The translations under genes were made by a program, and so were the position numbers. Below, in pieces: positions 1-14,900 of a stretch of 64,000 bases of DNA. Numbering within the stretch: position 1 is the stretch's first letter; each line of letters starts with the position of its first letter. This DNA comes from Balanoglossus misakiensis (Eukaryota > Hemichordata): assembly GCA_040954595.2 (NCBI GenBank), contig CM082596.2, forward strand, positions 2,976,001-3,040,000. The letters run 5' to 3'. The notes beneath the pieces were generated by a model. It was not told where the DNA came from, did no database searches, and saw only the letters and a list, made by a program, of their open reading frames with translations.

Positions 1-1190
1 CCATGTGAAACAATTTTAAAATAGCAGATTTTAAATCATTCTAATACTATTTATCAGTGTTTATGAACACAACAACTCTTATTGCTGTAATCAACGAATA
101 AATTAAATGACAACAGTGAAACTTCATTACAAGGAAATTACATTTTGCGAAATGTGAAAAGTAACGCATCAGATGTCACTAACAATGTTCAGAGGAAGTG
201 TATAAAAATTGCAATCGATCTTTCAGCCACATATGAAGTCAGACATAGCCAGCCCCGTGTTATCTCATCAACATGATTTTTAGGGTGAATGTGCCTATGT
301 TAGAAATTGATGAGTCGGCCCTTTGTGAACGTGATAGCTTCTGTACATTGCCCAGTATTGTAATACACTGTATCATTATGCATTTTAGAGCTTCGTAAAC
401 GGGAAGTAAGAATATCGATGTCAAATATACACAATTTATTAAAATTGCGAGAATCACGCAAGAACTATAGTGTCATTCTTTTTTACACTACTAACAAGAA
501 ACCATTTGGGTACTGAACTCACAACCATCTAGTCATGAGGTATATACAGAATTTATTACATGACTAAAGGCAAAACTGCATATATCCCAGGGTAGAAGCC
601 TTATTCCTACGTTTGCAAACATGCATGCCTCCCGGTGAGGTGGGTTTTTCACAACAGGCTCTGAAGAGAGAACGCAAAATTTGGCTCCGAGTTGATCAGT
701 TTGCCTTGCTGACACGCCCACTTGTTGCCATGGGCACATGCAGTACACAGAAGCTTGCACACCGGTTAACTCATTACAGCGATAAAACTTTCTGGAGATT
801 TTCAGGATCCTCACTTACCGCATAACTTTCTCATATACATCACCAAATGTCCCTGTGTTGCTGTTACATGCTCCAGAATGTTGTATGGTCCTAGAATTTC
901 GCGAGGAATCAACACAACAGCCACGATGTGTGCAGCTGGGCGGCGCCATGTTGAATAAATTAATGCTCACCTAGATGTGACCGTTGGTGGCGCTGTGTCA
1001 ACACAGAGTTCGCTAACAAGCAGAGGGCTCTGGGTAACCGAGACTAAGAGTTCAAGCCAAAAAACAACAATAATTGGTTGGTCCTCTCATAAAACACAAC
1101 CATCCCTTGACATTTCTGGAAATGTTGTTTTATTTGAAAAGACAAGACCAAAATATAGGCTTTTCAGAATTGACAAGGCTCCCTCAGGGA

Positions 1191-1267
1191 GCCCACAAGT
1201 TAGTAATTAATAGTACTACCAATATGGCCGCTGACAGCCCACAAGTACTACCAATATGGCCGCTGAC
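1191..1267. repeat. Short tandem duplication
   Basis: The string AGTACTACCAATATGGCCGC occurs twice about 31 bp apart, at 1213 and 1244. Each copy is preceded by the same GCCCACAAGT block, although the first carries an 11-bp insertion. This is a simple local duplication with no coding content. Confidence 0.7.
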
Positions 1268-2002
1268 CTCACTCGTGGATATAGTTTCCACTTGTTTTCG
1301 AAGCGTTTATTAAAAAATGTCCAATATTGACACCACTTAACTGTATAAAATATATTAACTATTAAATTTACAATCCCAAATGTTAAAATCTGTCATTGTG
1401 TTATATGTGTACAATGGTCAACACAGGACCATGGGTTAATAGGTTAACATACAGTATTTGCTGATTTACCTAAGAGACCATTTCAAATTCCTGTTAAAAA
1501 GACAGCTGCCATTATCTGAATGGAATATATGTGACCTTCTCATACTGTTATGCATTGCTGTTTGGGTTAACTATAAGTGGAATCAAAACACTATTTCTAA
1601 AATAACTTAGTGTACTAAATTTGCTGACAAACTTTTCAATCAAAACTTTATAGGTTTACTTACAGTGTTTCAGAGTAAATGGAAGTCATTTATATGCTGG
1701 TTTTATTTGCAAAATCATGAAGTCATCACATTTTCCGGGTACGTCCACTGCGCAGAATTGGTCAATGCGATCATCAATGTGCGATGCTCCATCAGAATCA
1801 AACGATTCCAGGAATGCTATAATTCTAGGTGAAACACACCAGTGACAATTTTGATATTACCAATGAGTATGAATGTGACATATTGTCAGTTAAGACTGAT
1901 AAATGGTCAATGTGGGTTGGATTACAGGTGACTACTGGTGCAGTAGTATTGTTTTACATGTAGGACTGTCAAAATCCATGTCAAAAATACAGAACCCTAT
2001 CA

Positions 2003-2008
2003 TTTATT
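2003..2008 (-). terminator. Candidate polyadenylation signal of the Cys-loop receptor gene
   Basis: The plus strand reads TTTATT, which is AATAAA on the minus strand, about 370 bases after the stop codon of the receptor gene. A second candidate lies at 1702-1707. The choice is a guess from distance alone. Confidence 0.3.
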
Positions 2009-2377
2009 ATCATTATTGCACTCTCTAAAAACAACAATCTCTCAAAGCGCTGCTCTTTTAAGCAACCACCAGATTCTCTGTGCAGGGTAGTTCTTGATAA
2101 GGTGCCCCGACTACAGCCCTATTATATCTTCAAATTCGTCGGCCATTTTCTGAGGCTTGTTCCAACGCGCAGGTAAATTTCCAGCATCTTGAAGCTATTT
2201 AAGACATACTCTGACTTCGACAGCTAAATGCTTCCTGGACTGCTCACACTTCCTATGGTTGGTCAAACGTCTCTGGTCTCACCTCAATACGCAAAACACT
2301 GTCGACGACCGCCATCAGCGTTCTCAATTATGCGTGACTTTTGTTTTTCCTTTTCTCTATGAAATACTTGACTGTTT

Positions 2378-2922
2378 TCACACTTTGGACCAGTCAACGC
2401 GAAACGCTATAACTGCAATAGTTGTCAGGCTGGCAATGACGTATAAAGTTAGAAAAAATCTATCCAGGATGACCGCCGCTAAAACCCATTCAGCCTTCGT
2501 TCCTCGCTCCCTCTTTGAGTCCTCCAAGTAATTTGCAATTTTCCTGACCTCTCCGAGTATCTTCCTCATCCCGAGCGATTCGCTGAATGGATCACCCTCC
2601 ATTGCCGACCTGCGCTCCTTCCGGTTGTTCACATTTGCGTCGACGCCGTTGCTTGTGACGCGCGATGGCAGTGGCACCATTTCGCTGCACTCGATGTATT
2701 TCAAACAAGACGGGTTCCGGCCGGAGCTCACGTTCAGCGTACGGGTGCGCCGTTCTTGTTTGGGTCCCCCGAGAACGAACCGTCCGAGGTGATTGATGAT
2801 GAATCGCTTCATCCACTCGGGCAACGGGTCACCATTTTCGCCACGGTGATGTACGTTGATCACCAGTACTGACGTAATTAGCGACATTGTCACCAAGACA
2901 ACCGTTGCTGCGTGATACTGGC
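2378..2922 (-). CDS. Cys-loop receptor exon 7: M3, cytoplasmic loop, M4 and stop
   Basis: The exon starts with QYHAATVVLVTMSLITSVLV (M3) and VNVHHRG-like sequence. A basic cytoplasmic loop follows, with an amphipathic segment before M4 (EVRKIANYLEDSKRER). It then runs through WVLAAVILDRFFLTLYVIAS (M4) and ends FRVDWSKV-stop. The length and the short extracellular tail are normal for the family. Confidence 0.95.
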
Positions 2923-5900
2923 CTGGAAATGAATAAATGACAATCTCCCATAAGGAGAGTACATACATACGCAATCATCAAATACATGTAGTAACTCATG
3001 CAGACACTACATAGTATTAAAACACATGTATTTTACACTCATATCTACACATGCACCATCACCTTATATTTAAAATCACACTCACCTATCAATGGTATGA
3101 CACTAGATGGAGGTAGAGTCTCAGCCATCAACAACAGAAACACAGTCAGTGCCAACAGCACTGATATACCATAGCTGATCTTCTCTCCCGACTCTGGGGG
3201 AAGCAAGAAGGTGAGCGCGGACAGAGCTGCTAATATGACACAGGGGAGAATCAAGTTGAAAATGTAGTACACTGGTCGGCGTTGCAGCTGTACGGTGTAA
3301 GTGACGTCATAGTACGGCACCCCCGGGTGGTCAGGATAGTACTCCACATTGCTGACAGCGGACACGTCACCCAAATCCCACTCGCCGTCACTCCTAAACA
3401 CAGTCGCGTCACCTAATGAATATAAGTCAAATGTTTAACCAGAAACATGAAAACCCATTAAGATGAGCATTACTGGACAGGTGTGCGTGCATGTTGTACT
3501 TAATAAAACATCATGAAAACTAATATTTTGAAAAGTTAAACAGTGGTGCGACGTCTTTTGATTTATGATTTACCTGTTCCATTGAGTTTCAGTTCCATAC
3601 CGTCATACTGCCACGGACCGAACTTCATTTGACACTCCTGGTGGTCGAACGGGAAATATGTCGCATCCACTTGGCAGTTGCTGATGAAAATCACCGGCGA
3701 GGCCCACATCACTTGACCGTCCGAATAGATTACAATGATGCGGTCGTTGACGAAACTCTGGTATTTGTCATCAGCGCTGAAAAGAAAGATGAATGGTATT
3801 GAATTAATTCCACACAGTCATGTGAAACACATTATATCTACATATCTATACACGGGTCCCCCCTATCTCTGTGTCTCTCTATGTTCCACTCAGTGTCTCT
3901 GTCCCCATCTGTATATGTATGTATGTATGTGTACCATATGTGTGAGGGAGTGAGGGTGTGTGTGCACATTTAAATCAACAGATGGTCAACTGACGCCAGT
4001 ATGCGTAATGAAGCCGTCAAGGTCATTGTGGAATATAGCATGCAAGTATGAGAACAATTTAAATAACCATAAAAAGCCAATACTTCCAGTCTACTTACTC
4101 CCTTTTGTGAATTTTATTGCCATCAAATTTTCAATAAGGTTTTAATTACGAGAAATAGCATCCATTGTGTGGAGAAACCAGTTTTTAATATGCTGGGTAT
4201 ATTCGTATATTAACTACATTCCTCTTTTTGGACGATAATTATCTCATCCAAAATTAAATTAAATTGATCTAGATTTTTACCGAAATGGTGTCTTTCAAAC
4301 TATAATTGTTTGTCTACAAGTTTTGGTGTCCAGACTTAGCTTGGATGATAAAAGTTAGTCCGAATGAAATTCTCATTTGAACCTCACAGGCTACATTAAA
4401 AGGGGGATTACAGCTTACTAGACAACACGAAACCGAGGTAGGTTGGGGGTTTGGAAAAACACCATTTTTTGGTGAGCACTGTTGTTTGGGATGCTGACAG
4501 CAAATTCCCGCTGTTCCCACGGGCGGTGAGTGAATGCTTCCCATTCCACACGCCGGCCAAATTCGATCCGAAATACGCTCACATCTGTTTATCGAATAAA
4601 CATCAGGCACCTACGTCCTGGGACAACAGCTGTGAACACCCGAGTCACGAATCTGCGTCGAATTGTCACCTTCAGAATATAGTTTTCTGACTGTATAGCT
4701 TACATGTATGCGTGATCGGGGATGTGTTTTGCTTTACGTACATGCAGTCATGCAAGTTACCACTAGCATTTGCGTAGCACATGTCGAATGCTGACCAAGG
4801 CTAGTGTCAGAGTTACACAGTTAATATGGACATGTTTGAAGTAAGTGTGTCAGTGCGTTTATGTTCAAAATAAAGACAATTTACAGCCATCATTCACAGA
4901 AAGCCCCAAACGCTGCTCAGCTCCTGTCACTCCACTTAACTACATTTACAAGCTGACATCTAATTTATCCTGGAATGCATTGTCATTGCTGCATATAATT
5001 TGACGTCGTGGCTTTATAGCGTGTCTGTCAGTATACCGCTGTCAGTCACTGAGTAAAACCCCCGTGCCTAGCTCTGTAAATTCTTGGGACGGCAAAAAAA
5101 TGTAATTGACGATTTCACAGGGACCTGAAATCTTTCAACCAAAATACATCAACTGATGTTGTGCATGTCATGTCTATAAAAAACTGTCCCACTGAAATTG
5201 TCGATTACGTATCAGTTTGTGAGAAAACCATTCACGTCAAAGCCCACTTAAGATACCCTTCTTAAAAGAAGGGACTGAAACGTAATTGACGATTTCCCAG
5301 GGACCTGAAATCTTCCTACCAAAATATATCAACCGTATGGTTCCGTATGCCACGTCCTTGAAAGACTAGACTATATTTATATCTAGGGACCAGGAATATG
5401 TCGTAGCCGCAGTCCATGACTTACTTGTTGTAAAGGACAATTTCAGGTAACCAGACAATATCGGAGGGTATCTTGATGTTGTCTACGCCGTAGTCGGTCG
5501 TGTTCCATGTCAGCAATTCATCTCTCCATATCTGGAGGGAAAAATATTTCATAACAGTTAAACGTGTGTATATACAGAGCCATTACAAGGGCACGTACAG
5601 CATTGTGACTTCAATCACATCATTTTGTTTTGCAATATAATCCAATGTGGCCACCTCTTGGTCATCACATGCTTTAATTAGTTTCAATTATGTAAATTCC
5701 CTTTCATTTAAAGAAGCTTTCTGTTGATTACACTGAATTACTTTCATTTACCCATGGGGATAATTTCACAAATGGCTTGTAACATCACATGACAGTTTAG
5801 TGTGTGCCTAATAGTTGGTTTATAACACATATCATTGCTGGCAAGGGACATACATTGTTAATGAGTGAAACGTTCAGGGGAAAATGAAACATTTACACGT

Positions 5901-8900
5901 CCCGGTTGTTTGAAGTGGGGAATAGCTACGTGTCTCACAGACGGAAAGGTTGTCAGCAAAAATAGTGTGCATTGATGGATATGGTTCAGGAGACGCATCA
6001 ATACAGCTTTCACGTCATACAGTGAGACATAAAACTGTCTCGTCCTGCTAAAGAATTACCACTAAATAATTCTACAAGGATTGCCAATAATTTATTCTGC
6101 AAAGATTGGGAATTTTTGGATTCCTTCGCCAACCAGAAAGAAGCCGAATATTGGTGGCAACTGGAACAAACGTCATGTTGGTTTTTTCCTACATTGTTAT
6201 GGAAAATATATGAGACAGAATGCTTGACAATAGGCAAATATATGAATATTGCCATTTCCTGCTTCAGTTAAGTTCTCTAGTGTCATAATACGGCAGGGAA
6301 CAATGGAGATGACACTTATACTGCGCACCAAATAATTTTTAAGTGCAGCTAAAATACAACCAGTGTCAGTTTTTCGAATAAATGCATTTAACAAAACTGG
6401 AGCCAGATGTTCGGAAGAGGGCTCTTGCCGAACTTGTTTTTGTTTCAATTCAAACAAGACTCTTTATAACGTATGGGGGATACCTCGCTTTCAAGGTCTG
6501 TGCCTGTGAAGTAATGGACGCTAACCTTGAAAATATGAACCTTCCATTGTGTTCAAAAGCGACGGCATCAAGATGGATTGTGTTTTTCTGCCGTGGAACA
6601 GAGATAACGCTTTCGCTGTAAATCAGGCCACATCTTTCGATGTGTGCGATAACTGTGGTGTCAAATAAATTGTACACGGCTGCAAGCAACAATGTTGTGC
6701 TATTTCTGAACACGGGTCGTTCCACAAAACACAGTCGGCACACTTTCTTTCTCGACTAATCCCATATGTGTTAGCAAAGGTCTTAACAAAACTTTGAAAC
6801 TAAGTGTTGATTTGTAAATATTTATACATACTTTGTGATCTGTTAACAAGCGAAGCTTTATGAAAAGCCCGGTATGATTTATAATCATGTGCTTATTTTA
6901 TTGTGGGGGATTTGCAGATAAAACGCAATAAATTCTGGATTGTATTTTACAAAGTAATGTGTATTAATAATTTACAGGGAATGGATGAGGTTTTGCGCTC
7001 AGCTGTCGTTTACTGCTTGTTGCTAACATGCGTTAAAAACCAGCCCCTAAATCTTCTCCATGTTGATTTACCATTTCCAAATCCAAACTGTAACCTGACG
7101 CAGGTACATCCTGGAAATCCTGGTCGATATTGTAGCTATGTAATATCATAACTTTCAAATGTTTGCGTGCAAAATAAATTATGCAGTCCTGAAGTCACAT
7201 TAGTTCAAGCGCATGACAAATGGTCGATTTGTGAGTGATTCAAACATTATATGCTCAAGATCTATCGCGACCATGAGAATGAAGTAGGGTTGGAGGCCAT
7301 CTGGTTGGTTAATTATATCTCCCCTATATCAGTTTCACCCAATTGAAAGTGTTTTGCTTAAATGGTCAGAAATCCGTGAGAAGGGACTTGAACGAAACCT
7401 TAATGTGGATAGACGTGATAACCTTCAACATCGTTGATTGGTTCAATGTTGTCACTTAAAACAAATCTTAAGGTCAATGGTATCAACAACGTAATTAAGA
7501 CACCTGCACAGACATCTGTATTTTGAATAATGGCAAAAAATACTCTTCTGTCAACGAACGACAGAACATAAGCCATATGTCTGAGTCAGAGTGATGGTAA
7601 TTTGTTAAGGGTTTTCAATTTGACAGTATCAACTCACTTTAAAAAAAAACGTGACAGTATTGCCCAAACGTCACCTGGGGCCATTAAAGTGATTAGTTTA
7701 TTATCAAATGACCACATTTTACCCGGTGTGTTTCATATTGTCTCGTTTTTGGCAACCTGTCAATACTCAGAGAGATGTGGTATTCACATCTAATGGCTAA
7801 AGAATGTAATGGAACGACATTGAAAAGAGTTTCAATTTCTGTAGCTCGCGCGAGTGCCATCTCTGGGATAACATCAAAAGCCATAAATTGCTGTCATGGG
7901 GCGTCGCCAATATGTTGTTTAGTTTACTGCAGTGGATTTTATTAAAACTCTTTTTTTCATGTGCTGGAGATCAAACAACCTCCCCAAAAACAGCTTCTAG
8001 ATCAGTGCGCAAGATACTGCCATATATTGGCTATCCATCCATCAAACTATCCCTCCAACAAACCATCCCTGCCTCAAACCAACCAACCAACCAAACCAAC
8101 CAATGTAATGTTCCCATCTACACCACGTTTAAAATGTTTCTTTATCAAATTAATTTTTTTTAAAAGATGTCACTAACACTTACCAATGTCACCCATGCAT
8201 TTATTTTGATCCGCTGCATTCTTTCATCCTGAAAAGTTGAAAGAAAATATGCAGTCAGCGGAAAACCAATTTCGTTTCAATTAAAACTTTGTTCGTGCAA
8301 AAAATCCTGCTTTCACCAAACGAATATCATTCTGTGTATTAACCTCCGCTTATGTGGAAAGTGCTGGCCCCAACTTCATGCGACTGCACGGTTGGTATGA
8401 ATAGTGGAAATCAAAGTCAGGTTTACTAAAGCAACGTTTTCATAACACACAACGCCTTGACCACACACGGGGGTTAAATTGAATCCATCAGGAGCGGTGA
8501 AACGCAAGGCCGAATGTCCCAAGAGACGGCAGCGATGTTTTCTTTAGTCACGGCAAAACAATGAAGCAAAATAAACTAAGTCAGCACTTACCATGTCGAG
8601 GACCTGTGACACGTAAAACTGCATGGTCAAATTGGTGACCGTGTTTGGATGCAGCACTGGACGCACGATCGGATTATAGTCGTACAACAAGTCTTGTAAC
8701 AGCCGGTACCTCCCTGGATCCCCACGACCGCCTATGGAGAAGGACGATATTTTTTTGAAACAAAGGAAAATGTCAGATACTTTTACCTAAAAGTCAGATA
8801 ATGTTTACCCAGGGGTAAGATCACAAGATTAAGATCTCATTAGGCGGAGATGGCCACACCGCTGTATACGTCTTCTTCAGATCTTAGTACATCATTAGGA

Positions 8901-11900
8901 ATTTGAGATAGGGCCCTAATGTACGTTCTGTCTTTCTTTGACACGTTGCTGTCTGTCGTCTCGACTCATTTAGTTGGTTAGTGTGACGTTTCCTCTTTCC
9001 AAACCGCCTTATGCACTCTGTCAGAGTTGTAAATTCACCGATAGATAGATAGTGCATCGGTTGGGGTGTGCGCAGCGTTCATGCTCAGCTGGCAGTATCA
9101 TCTTGGCGCGGGGCCCATCACAGCCCCCGACATTGCAGATGAGCACGGTTATGTTCATTTAAATTCAAAGCAAAAATCTGCATAGCCTACCTATAGATAC
9201 AGTCGCACGCTGCCACTGTCTTTTACTTGGGATTTTTCACTAATCAAATTCAGAATGATTTTGTTTTATTGAAACTTTGCACAAATATCGGTGTTCGAAA
9301 AAATGATGGTTGACTAGTAGACATGATAACAATACGTCACCCTGGTTGAAGAACGGCATTTTCTGCCAAAGGTGAACCATAATCTTGCAAAGAGATGGCC
9401 AGGTACTTTATGATAAATAAAATCCCTTTTCTTTATAATTATAGTAAATTGCTTTGCGTCATGGTTTTGGACCCACACTCTAATCGGAAGTTAAGATACT
9501 TTGATTTTAGTAGAGGTTCCTTGTTAACAGAACATTAGGCAACTAATGAGCCGAGCTGGAGAGTTAAATATACAAAAGATGTTTCATACAGTGACCACTG
9601 GTGACAACTTCAAGTACTTCTTTATGCAACAGTTAGTTCATCAAACCAGTCCATGTTACGGAACACCATATATCATATAACCAGCTTAATTATTGAAATT
9701 TCTTTCTCGTGGAAATATTGAATACTGGAACTGTCAGCGGCAGTAGAACGTACAAGGATCTTATCTTTCAAATACCGATAACGGTATGTTATATTACATC
9801 TGGGACCCTTAATGATGCCAATTAAGATGATGATATAGCCGTCTTTCTGAATCAGATTTATCGAGGTGGTTTTAGCTTGTGGGTACTCCGCATGCACGCA
9901 CACGCACACTGACAATGTCACTACTGGCCAAGAATTAAGGTCGACCCCCTCCCTCCCCCTAAAATCCAACCAAGGTCAAAAATAAGGGTCGATTGGGCCA
10001 ATCACCCCATCCTGACGTGTAAGACCAGCATGAAATAGTATGTTATTTCACAAGTTTCACATAAATCTTGAAACCACTTTCGGTAGATATTGCCATCTCG
10101 ATCAATCGTGGGCAAGCTGTGTGAATATTGTTGAAAAACGTAAAGTGAAAAGTAGACTGTTGCATTGAGCAACATCTGAATCTCTTCAACGACAGCTGCT
10201 GTCTTGCAGCATGTGTGCACGAGATCTTAAATGAAGAAAACAAATAATGTGGTACACCAGGGAATCACAAGCACAAACACCACAGTACGTGACATGCAGG
10301 CAACATTCATCACTATGACATCACAGACAGTAATAAAACCGCATTAACCCCTTCAGGTACTCGGCACTCGTACCAGAACGTGCTATCTGAACTGGTTAAG
10401 TATTGGCAAATGGGATATAAGGGGTAGGGTAAATTATTAAGTTGCGATGTGTGAGTATGTAAAGATATGGAAGACCGCTTTAACCTTAACAAACCCAAAA
10501 AATGTAAAAAATGGTGGAGAATCTACCAAAAGACGTACGACACCGATGTACATAAACTAGCTATACCTCTCAAAATCCGTGATGATTGATACTGTTTATT
10601 TTTCTGTGACTGCTTTAAGAGCCAGTCGTATTCGTAACTGTCGTGATCACCGCTTTGCTCCGGCTGAACGCCTTCGTTGTCAAGGAAACGTCAGTGAAGG
10701 AGTGGAGGGAAAAAGAAGACAGGCAATGCTAATGGTTAGTACGTGTATGTGTAAGTGTATTATTTGGTATTGTGGCAGAGAGCGACTGAGTAAACTGCAG
10801 AAACGCAATATAAACACTGCACTCGCTATCCATCGTTTAACATGACAAGAGGGAAACTCTCTCTGGGGAGGGGGGAGGGGAGGAGCAACGTTTGTCTTTC
10901 TTCCTCCTCATCGGACCCAACGATGATTTGCAGTCCATCTGTGGTTTTGGTAGTAAAGTCACGTGATCTACATTTATTCTGATATGCAATGTGTTGGCAC
11001 GTGGGGATAGGTTAACCTAATCATAACTAATTATTAAGTGTTTTGTGCATGGATCTTTTATACATTTATTATTTTTTGAAAAACATATACTCGTTTATCA
11101 TTGCGGTTTTATATTTCAAACAGACTTGTTACACATTACCCTTCACTATGAAAACTCCACCCAAACATAATTAATCGGTTTGAACATCGGGCGTTTCTGG
11201 ACTATAAATAACAGAATGCTGGATTATAACGCAATACAAAGGACAACTACTGAACTTGTAGATCATTTTTAGTAAACACTGACCTCACATGACAAATGGT
11301 AATTGTATTTTCAAAGAGGCTGTGTGATCACGTGACAATTTGAAATGATATGTGCCTTAAATGACCCTTCATGTCATATATACTAAAACGATACCACACT
11401 CTTGTAGTAGATATGCACCTTGAAAGATCGCGCACTAAAACACTTGTTAACTAAAGTGCGATTGTCTCATAATTCCTGTCTACACCATCTACTCTGGAGT
11501 TATAGATTATAAAGTCAAAAATGTTACATATTCAAGAACGTTAAACTGACTTAAATTAAAAAAATAGTTGCGACCTGGCTTAAGACTTAAATACACCAAC
11601 AGCATACATATGCATGGAGGAACATGCCTGTGTCATGTACAAATATATGTATGCTAAATATGCAATAAAGTGCTACAAAAATAAACTTGCTGCAATTTCT
11701 GTCATGGCAGAAAAACATTCATACTTGAAATGAAAGTGTATGCACGACAGGCCGTTGATGTGAATTAAACTACATGGGCGTGTCAATCCTATAAAATTAG
11801 AAATACCATATCGCTTCTGATGATTGAGCTAAATTAAACATTCCTGCATACGACTAGTGGTTTGCTGATGGAACAATTCTCTGTGTCAGTCCTAGGATTT

Positions 11901-14900
11901 TTTTCTAGCAGCCAATATCAGAAGGCTTTCAATTTCCTGACACCTCCTTCTGTTCAGTGTCAGATCAAACACTTTTGCGGCACCAGCCTTGCATTCTGCG
12001 ATAATTTCGTCTGGTGTTTCCATAAATGTGCACCACCCATGCCCGCATTCTGTGTGCATTCAACTGCGTCTATAGAAGAGTACCTGCATTCAGAGGATTC
12101 AAACCAACAACAGCTTTAGAGATAGTCCGACTGCTGCTCAGTTTATAAATATTCACCCTATTCCTGGATATGCACAAGAAGCAGGGCTGCCAACAGAGCA
12201 TAATATGTTTACACATTTCACTTAAAAAGCGAATGTTTTCCTTTCTTTAATAAAAATCATTATCGCTGACACTATTGTGCTAAAATTGAACTCCACCCGG
12301 GACTCCCCCAGCGATGACAATTTACCTTAGCACTGGGAACGTCATGTATTTAATTAATCTTCACACCTCATTAGCATAATGTCTCTATTTTGGACGTTTA
12401 TTTTTCTGTCATTATTAATATTAGAATTAAATATGAGCAGAAAGAAAGGTTTAAATATTTCGTATGCACGTGAGCTAAAACAAAGCAAAATAAACTCGGG
12501 CATGCGAAATTACGCTGAGCTTGTCACTTCCGAATCCCAGACGTGATGTCGATCATTATACTCGGATGAACATTTTAACCCGAAATAAAAGGTTCTCCTG
12601 ATCGGAGGTGAGCGAAGTGTGACAAACCCCCAGGGAGAGATGACAGAATCCAGGGGCGATCGGATCACTCATGTGTAGTTATATGATCAACCATTAAAGT
12701 ACATATAGTAGCTTCGCATCTTGATGGAAATATTAAGTTTTCGCGGTACCAACTGGAATGCATGGCCTTGGCACAATCCTCTGATCAGTGGCCAGGATTA
12801 TCGTTGCCATAACAGATACTAGAGCTACGACAATTACTCATGGGATAAACATCCCCTTTGAAGTCTAAATAGGAGTTGGGATTAATCATAGCATAAATGC
12901 TGAAATATTACTTTTTCTCGTTCCGTTCTTTTGAATATAAAATACCAATAAATATGGAGTATGCAGCTGTTTGGTATTGGTGTCACGACAATGAACCGAC
13001 GCGAATACAAATGGTATTGTTATTATTAGAAATTCGCTGGATAGTGAGTATTGTTTGTTCAGGAACATGAACGTGATCGTGAACAACTCTCAAACACAGA
13101 TCTGTCTATTGGTTGCAGTAAGCCGCAAGATTCCCGCGTTTTGCTGTACATGGACTTAGGACTGACGTTACCGAAGGATAAGCTACAAAGCCCAACACTT
13201 TGTAAAAAAGTTGCGCATTATTCACATCTATGCAAGGTACACTTGGGGCGTAATGACCGTAGATGGTGAAGTGACTCAGTCAAAACCATATTGGTGGGCA
13301 GCATTGACAAGTGGAAGATTTTGAGCAGTACCTTAATCGGTGATGTTTTGACACCAATATGCGCAAACTCGAAGAGCGGAAAGATATTTCACAGAAAGAG
13401 ATTGACAACAGCAGATCTGAGCTGCGGTGACTTCAAAACAAGTCACGTGATCTTGCAAACGCTTTTAGGAAACGCCGACTGGTGATTTATTTTTAGTCGA
13501 CGTGACAAAATATGTGGGTTGATACTGCGTGGTAAATATTGATGGGCTCGTCTTACAAAACTGCTGTGTGCAATGGAAGAGTTTTACTGAAATATTCAAC
13601 ACCTTGGGTTAAAGGGTGACGACTACCAAAGAATATAAACGCAGTCTCCATACACAATCCGTTTTACTTCGCCGAGATTACACTAAATGATATTCTGCTA
13701 ATCTCCCAATGACTCACATCCTGTACAAAACGCAATCGATTGAAATTTCAAACAACGCTATGAACCTGCACGGGCATATTATATATATGAAGTTAAACAT
13801 GTTCTTAGCAGCCGATGGCTTCTCTTTGAGTTCGCCAAACATTCTATCCCACTTAATACCCTTCGGAGTATCTGCGCAGAATAGACAATTGATCTGTGAT
13901 GTCTAGCTCGACGGCCCAGATTACTCTTTCGGTGGAGGAACACTTTCAATTCTTCGCGAGTGACGCATATGGATGTGCGGGATGTCAAAGTTATTTACTT
14001 GCGTCTTAAGTCTGCTTACTCAAGAGGTTTGCGTGCTTCGATACCTGTTAGCTCTTGAGTTTCAAAGAAATCATATTTCATATCGTGTGGTTCGAGCTAA
14101 TGCATCTGTAATAAATGTAACTCTGACGTCGCAGGTCGATGGCGCTGATAACCCTTGGGCATTTTTCATCCATTTCAATATTTAACAAACAAACATTTTC
14201 AGGAGTGTGTGTAATACGTTACCAAGCTTCCATTTGCCCGTATTTATTTCTAATTCTCGACATTAATCCGGCACGACGACTCAGTTTATGTGCAGGGGGC
14301 ATAATGTTTCTGTGAGACTACTCTGCATTTCCTGTGTAGCATTAAAACTAAAATGGAGTATGGCTCTCTTTTGCTATTCCTAGTCATCTCATGGCGAATA
14401 TCCCTAATCACCGCCAAAGTAAAGGGCTTAGTTACAAATCAACCAATTCCCCTCCGCAATGCAAATTAATTGCACCGTTTCAACAACCAAGGGAGTACTC
14501 AGCAGTACCATCGAAACAGACCATACAGTGGCTCTAGAGACGATACGCAAAACCGACTTTGCTGGTAATACTAATGGTCGCTTCAGGCGCAAAACACTTT
14601 CTCACCAAATATCACTACAAACAAACGACATCCAACACTACAAGCGTTCACTAGGGCAAACTAACTAGAAATATTTGATGTCTGTTCATCAGACGAATGT
14701 CTACTGGTGCAATGGATGGAATCGACGTTCACCATAAACATAGTCAAACCGTATTTACACAGCCAGTATAATTTCAAAATTATAATATGATCTTTCCAAT
14801 CTAAGACCATGCACAGCCCACCAGTTTAATTAAATAAATAAATCTCACATTGCCTTTCAATATCGCTCAACAACACGTGTGCAAGTTTAGGTTAGCTATC

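Larger units (their letters stand above)
1..2377. other. Intergenic / 3' flank of the Cys-loop receptor gene
   Basis: No open frame here looks like a real exon; the short frames carry no recognisable domain or good splice pair. The stretch is AT-rich. It lies downstream of the minus-strand receptor gene, so the part nearest 2377 is expected to hold its 3' UTR. A small tandem duplication occurs at about 1191-1267. The CG-rich piece at about 936-1000 has no identifiable exon. Confidence 0.6.
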
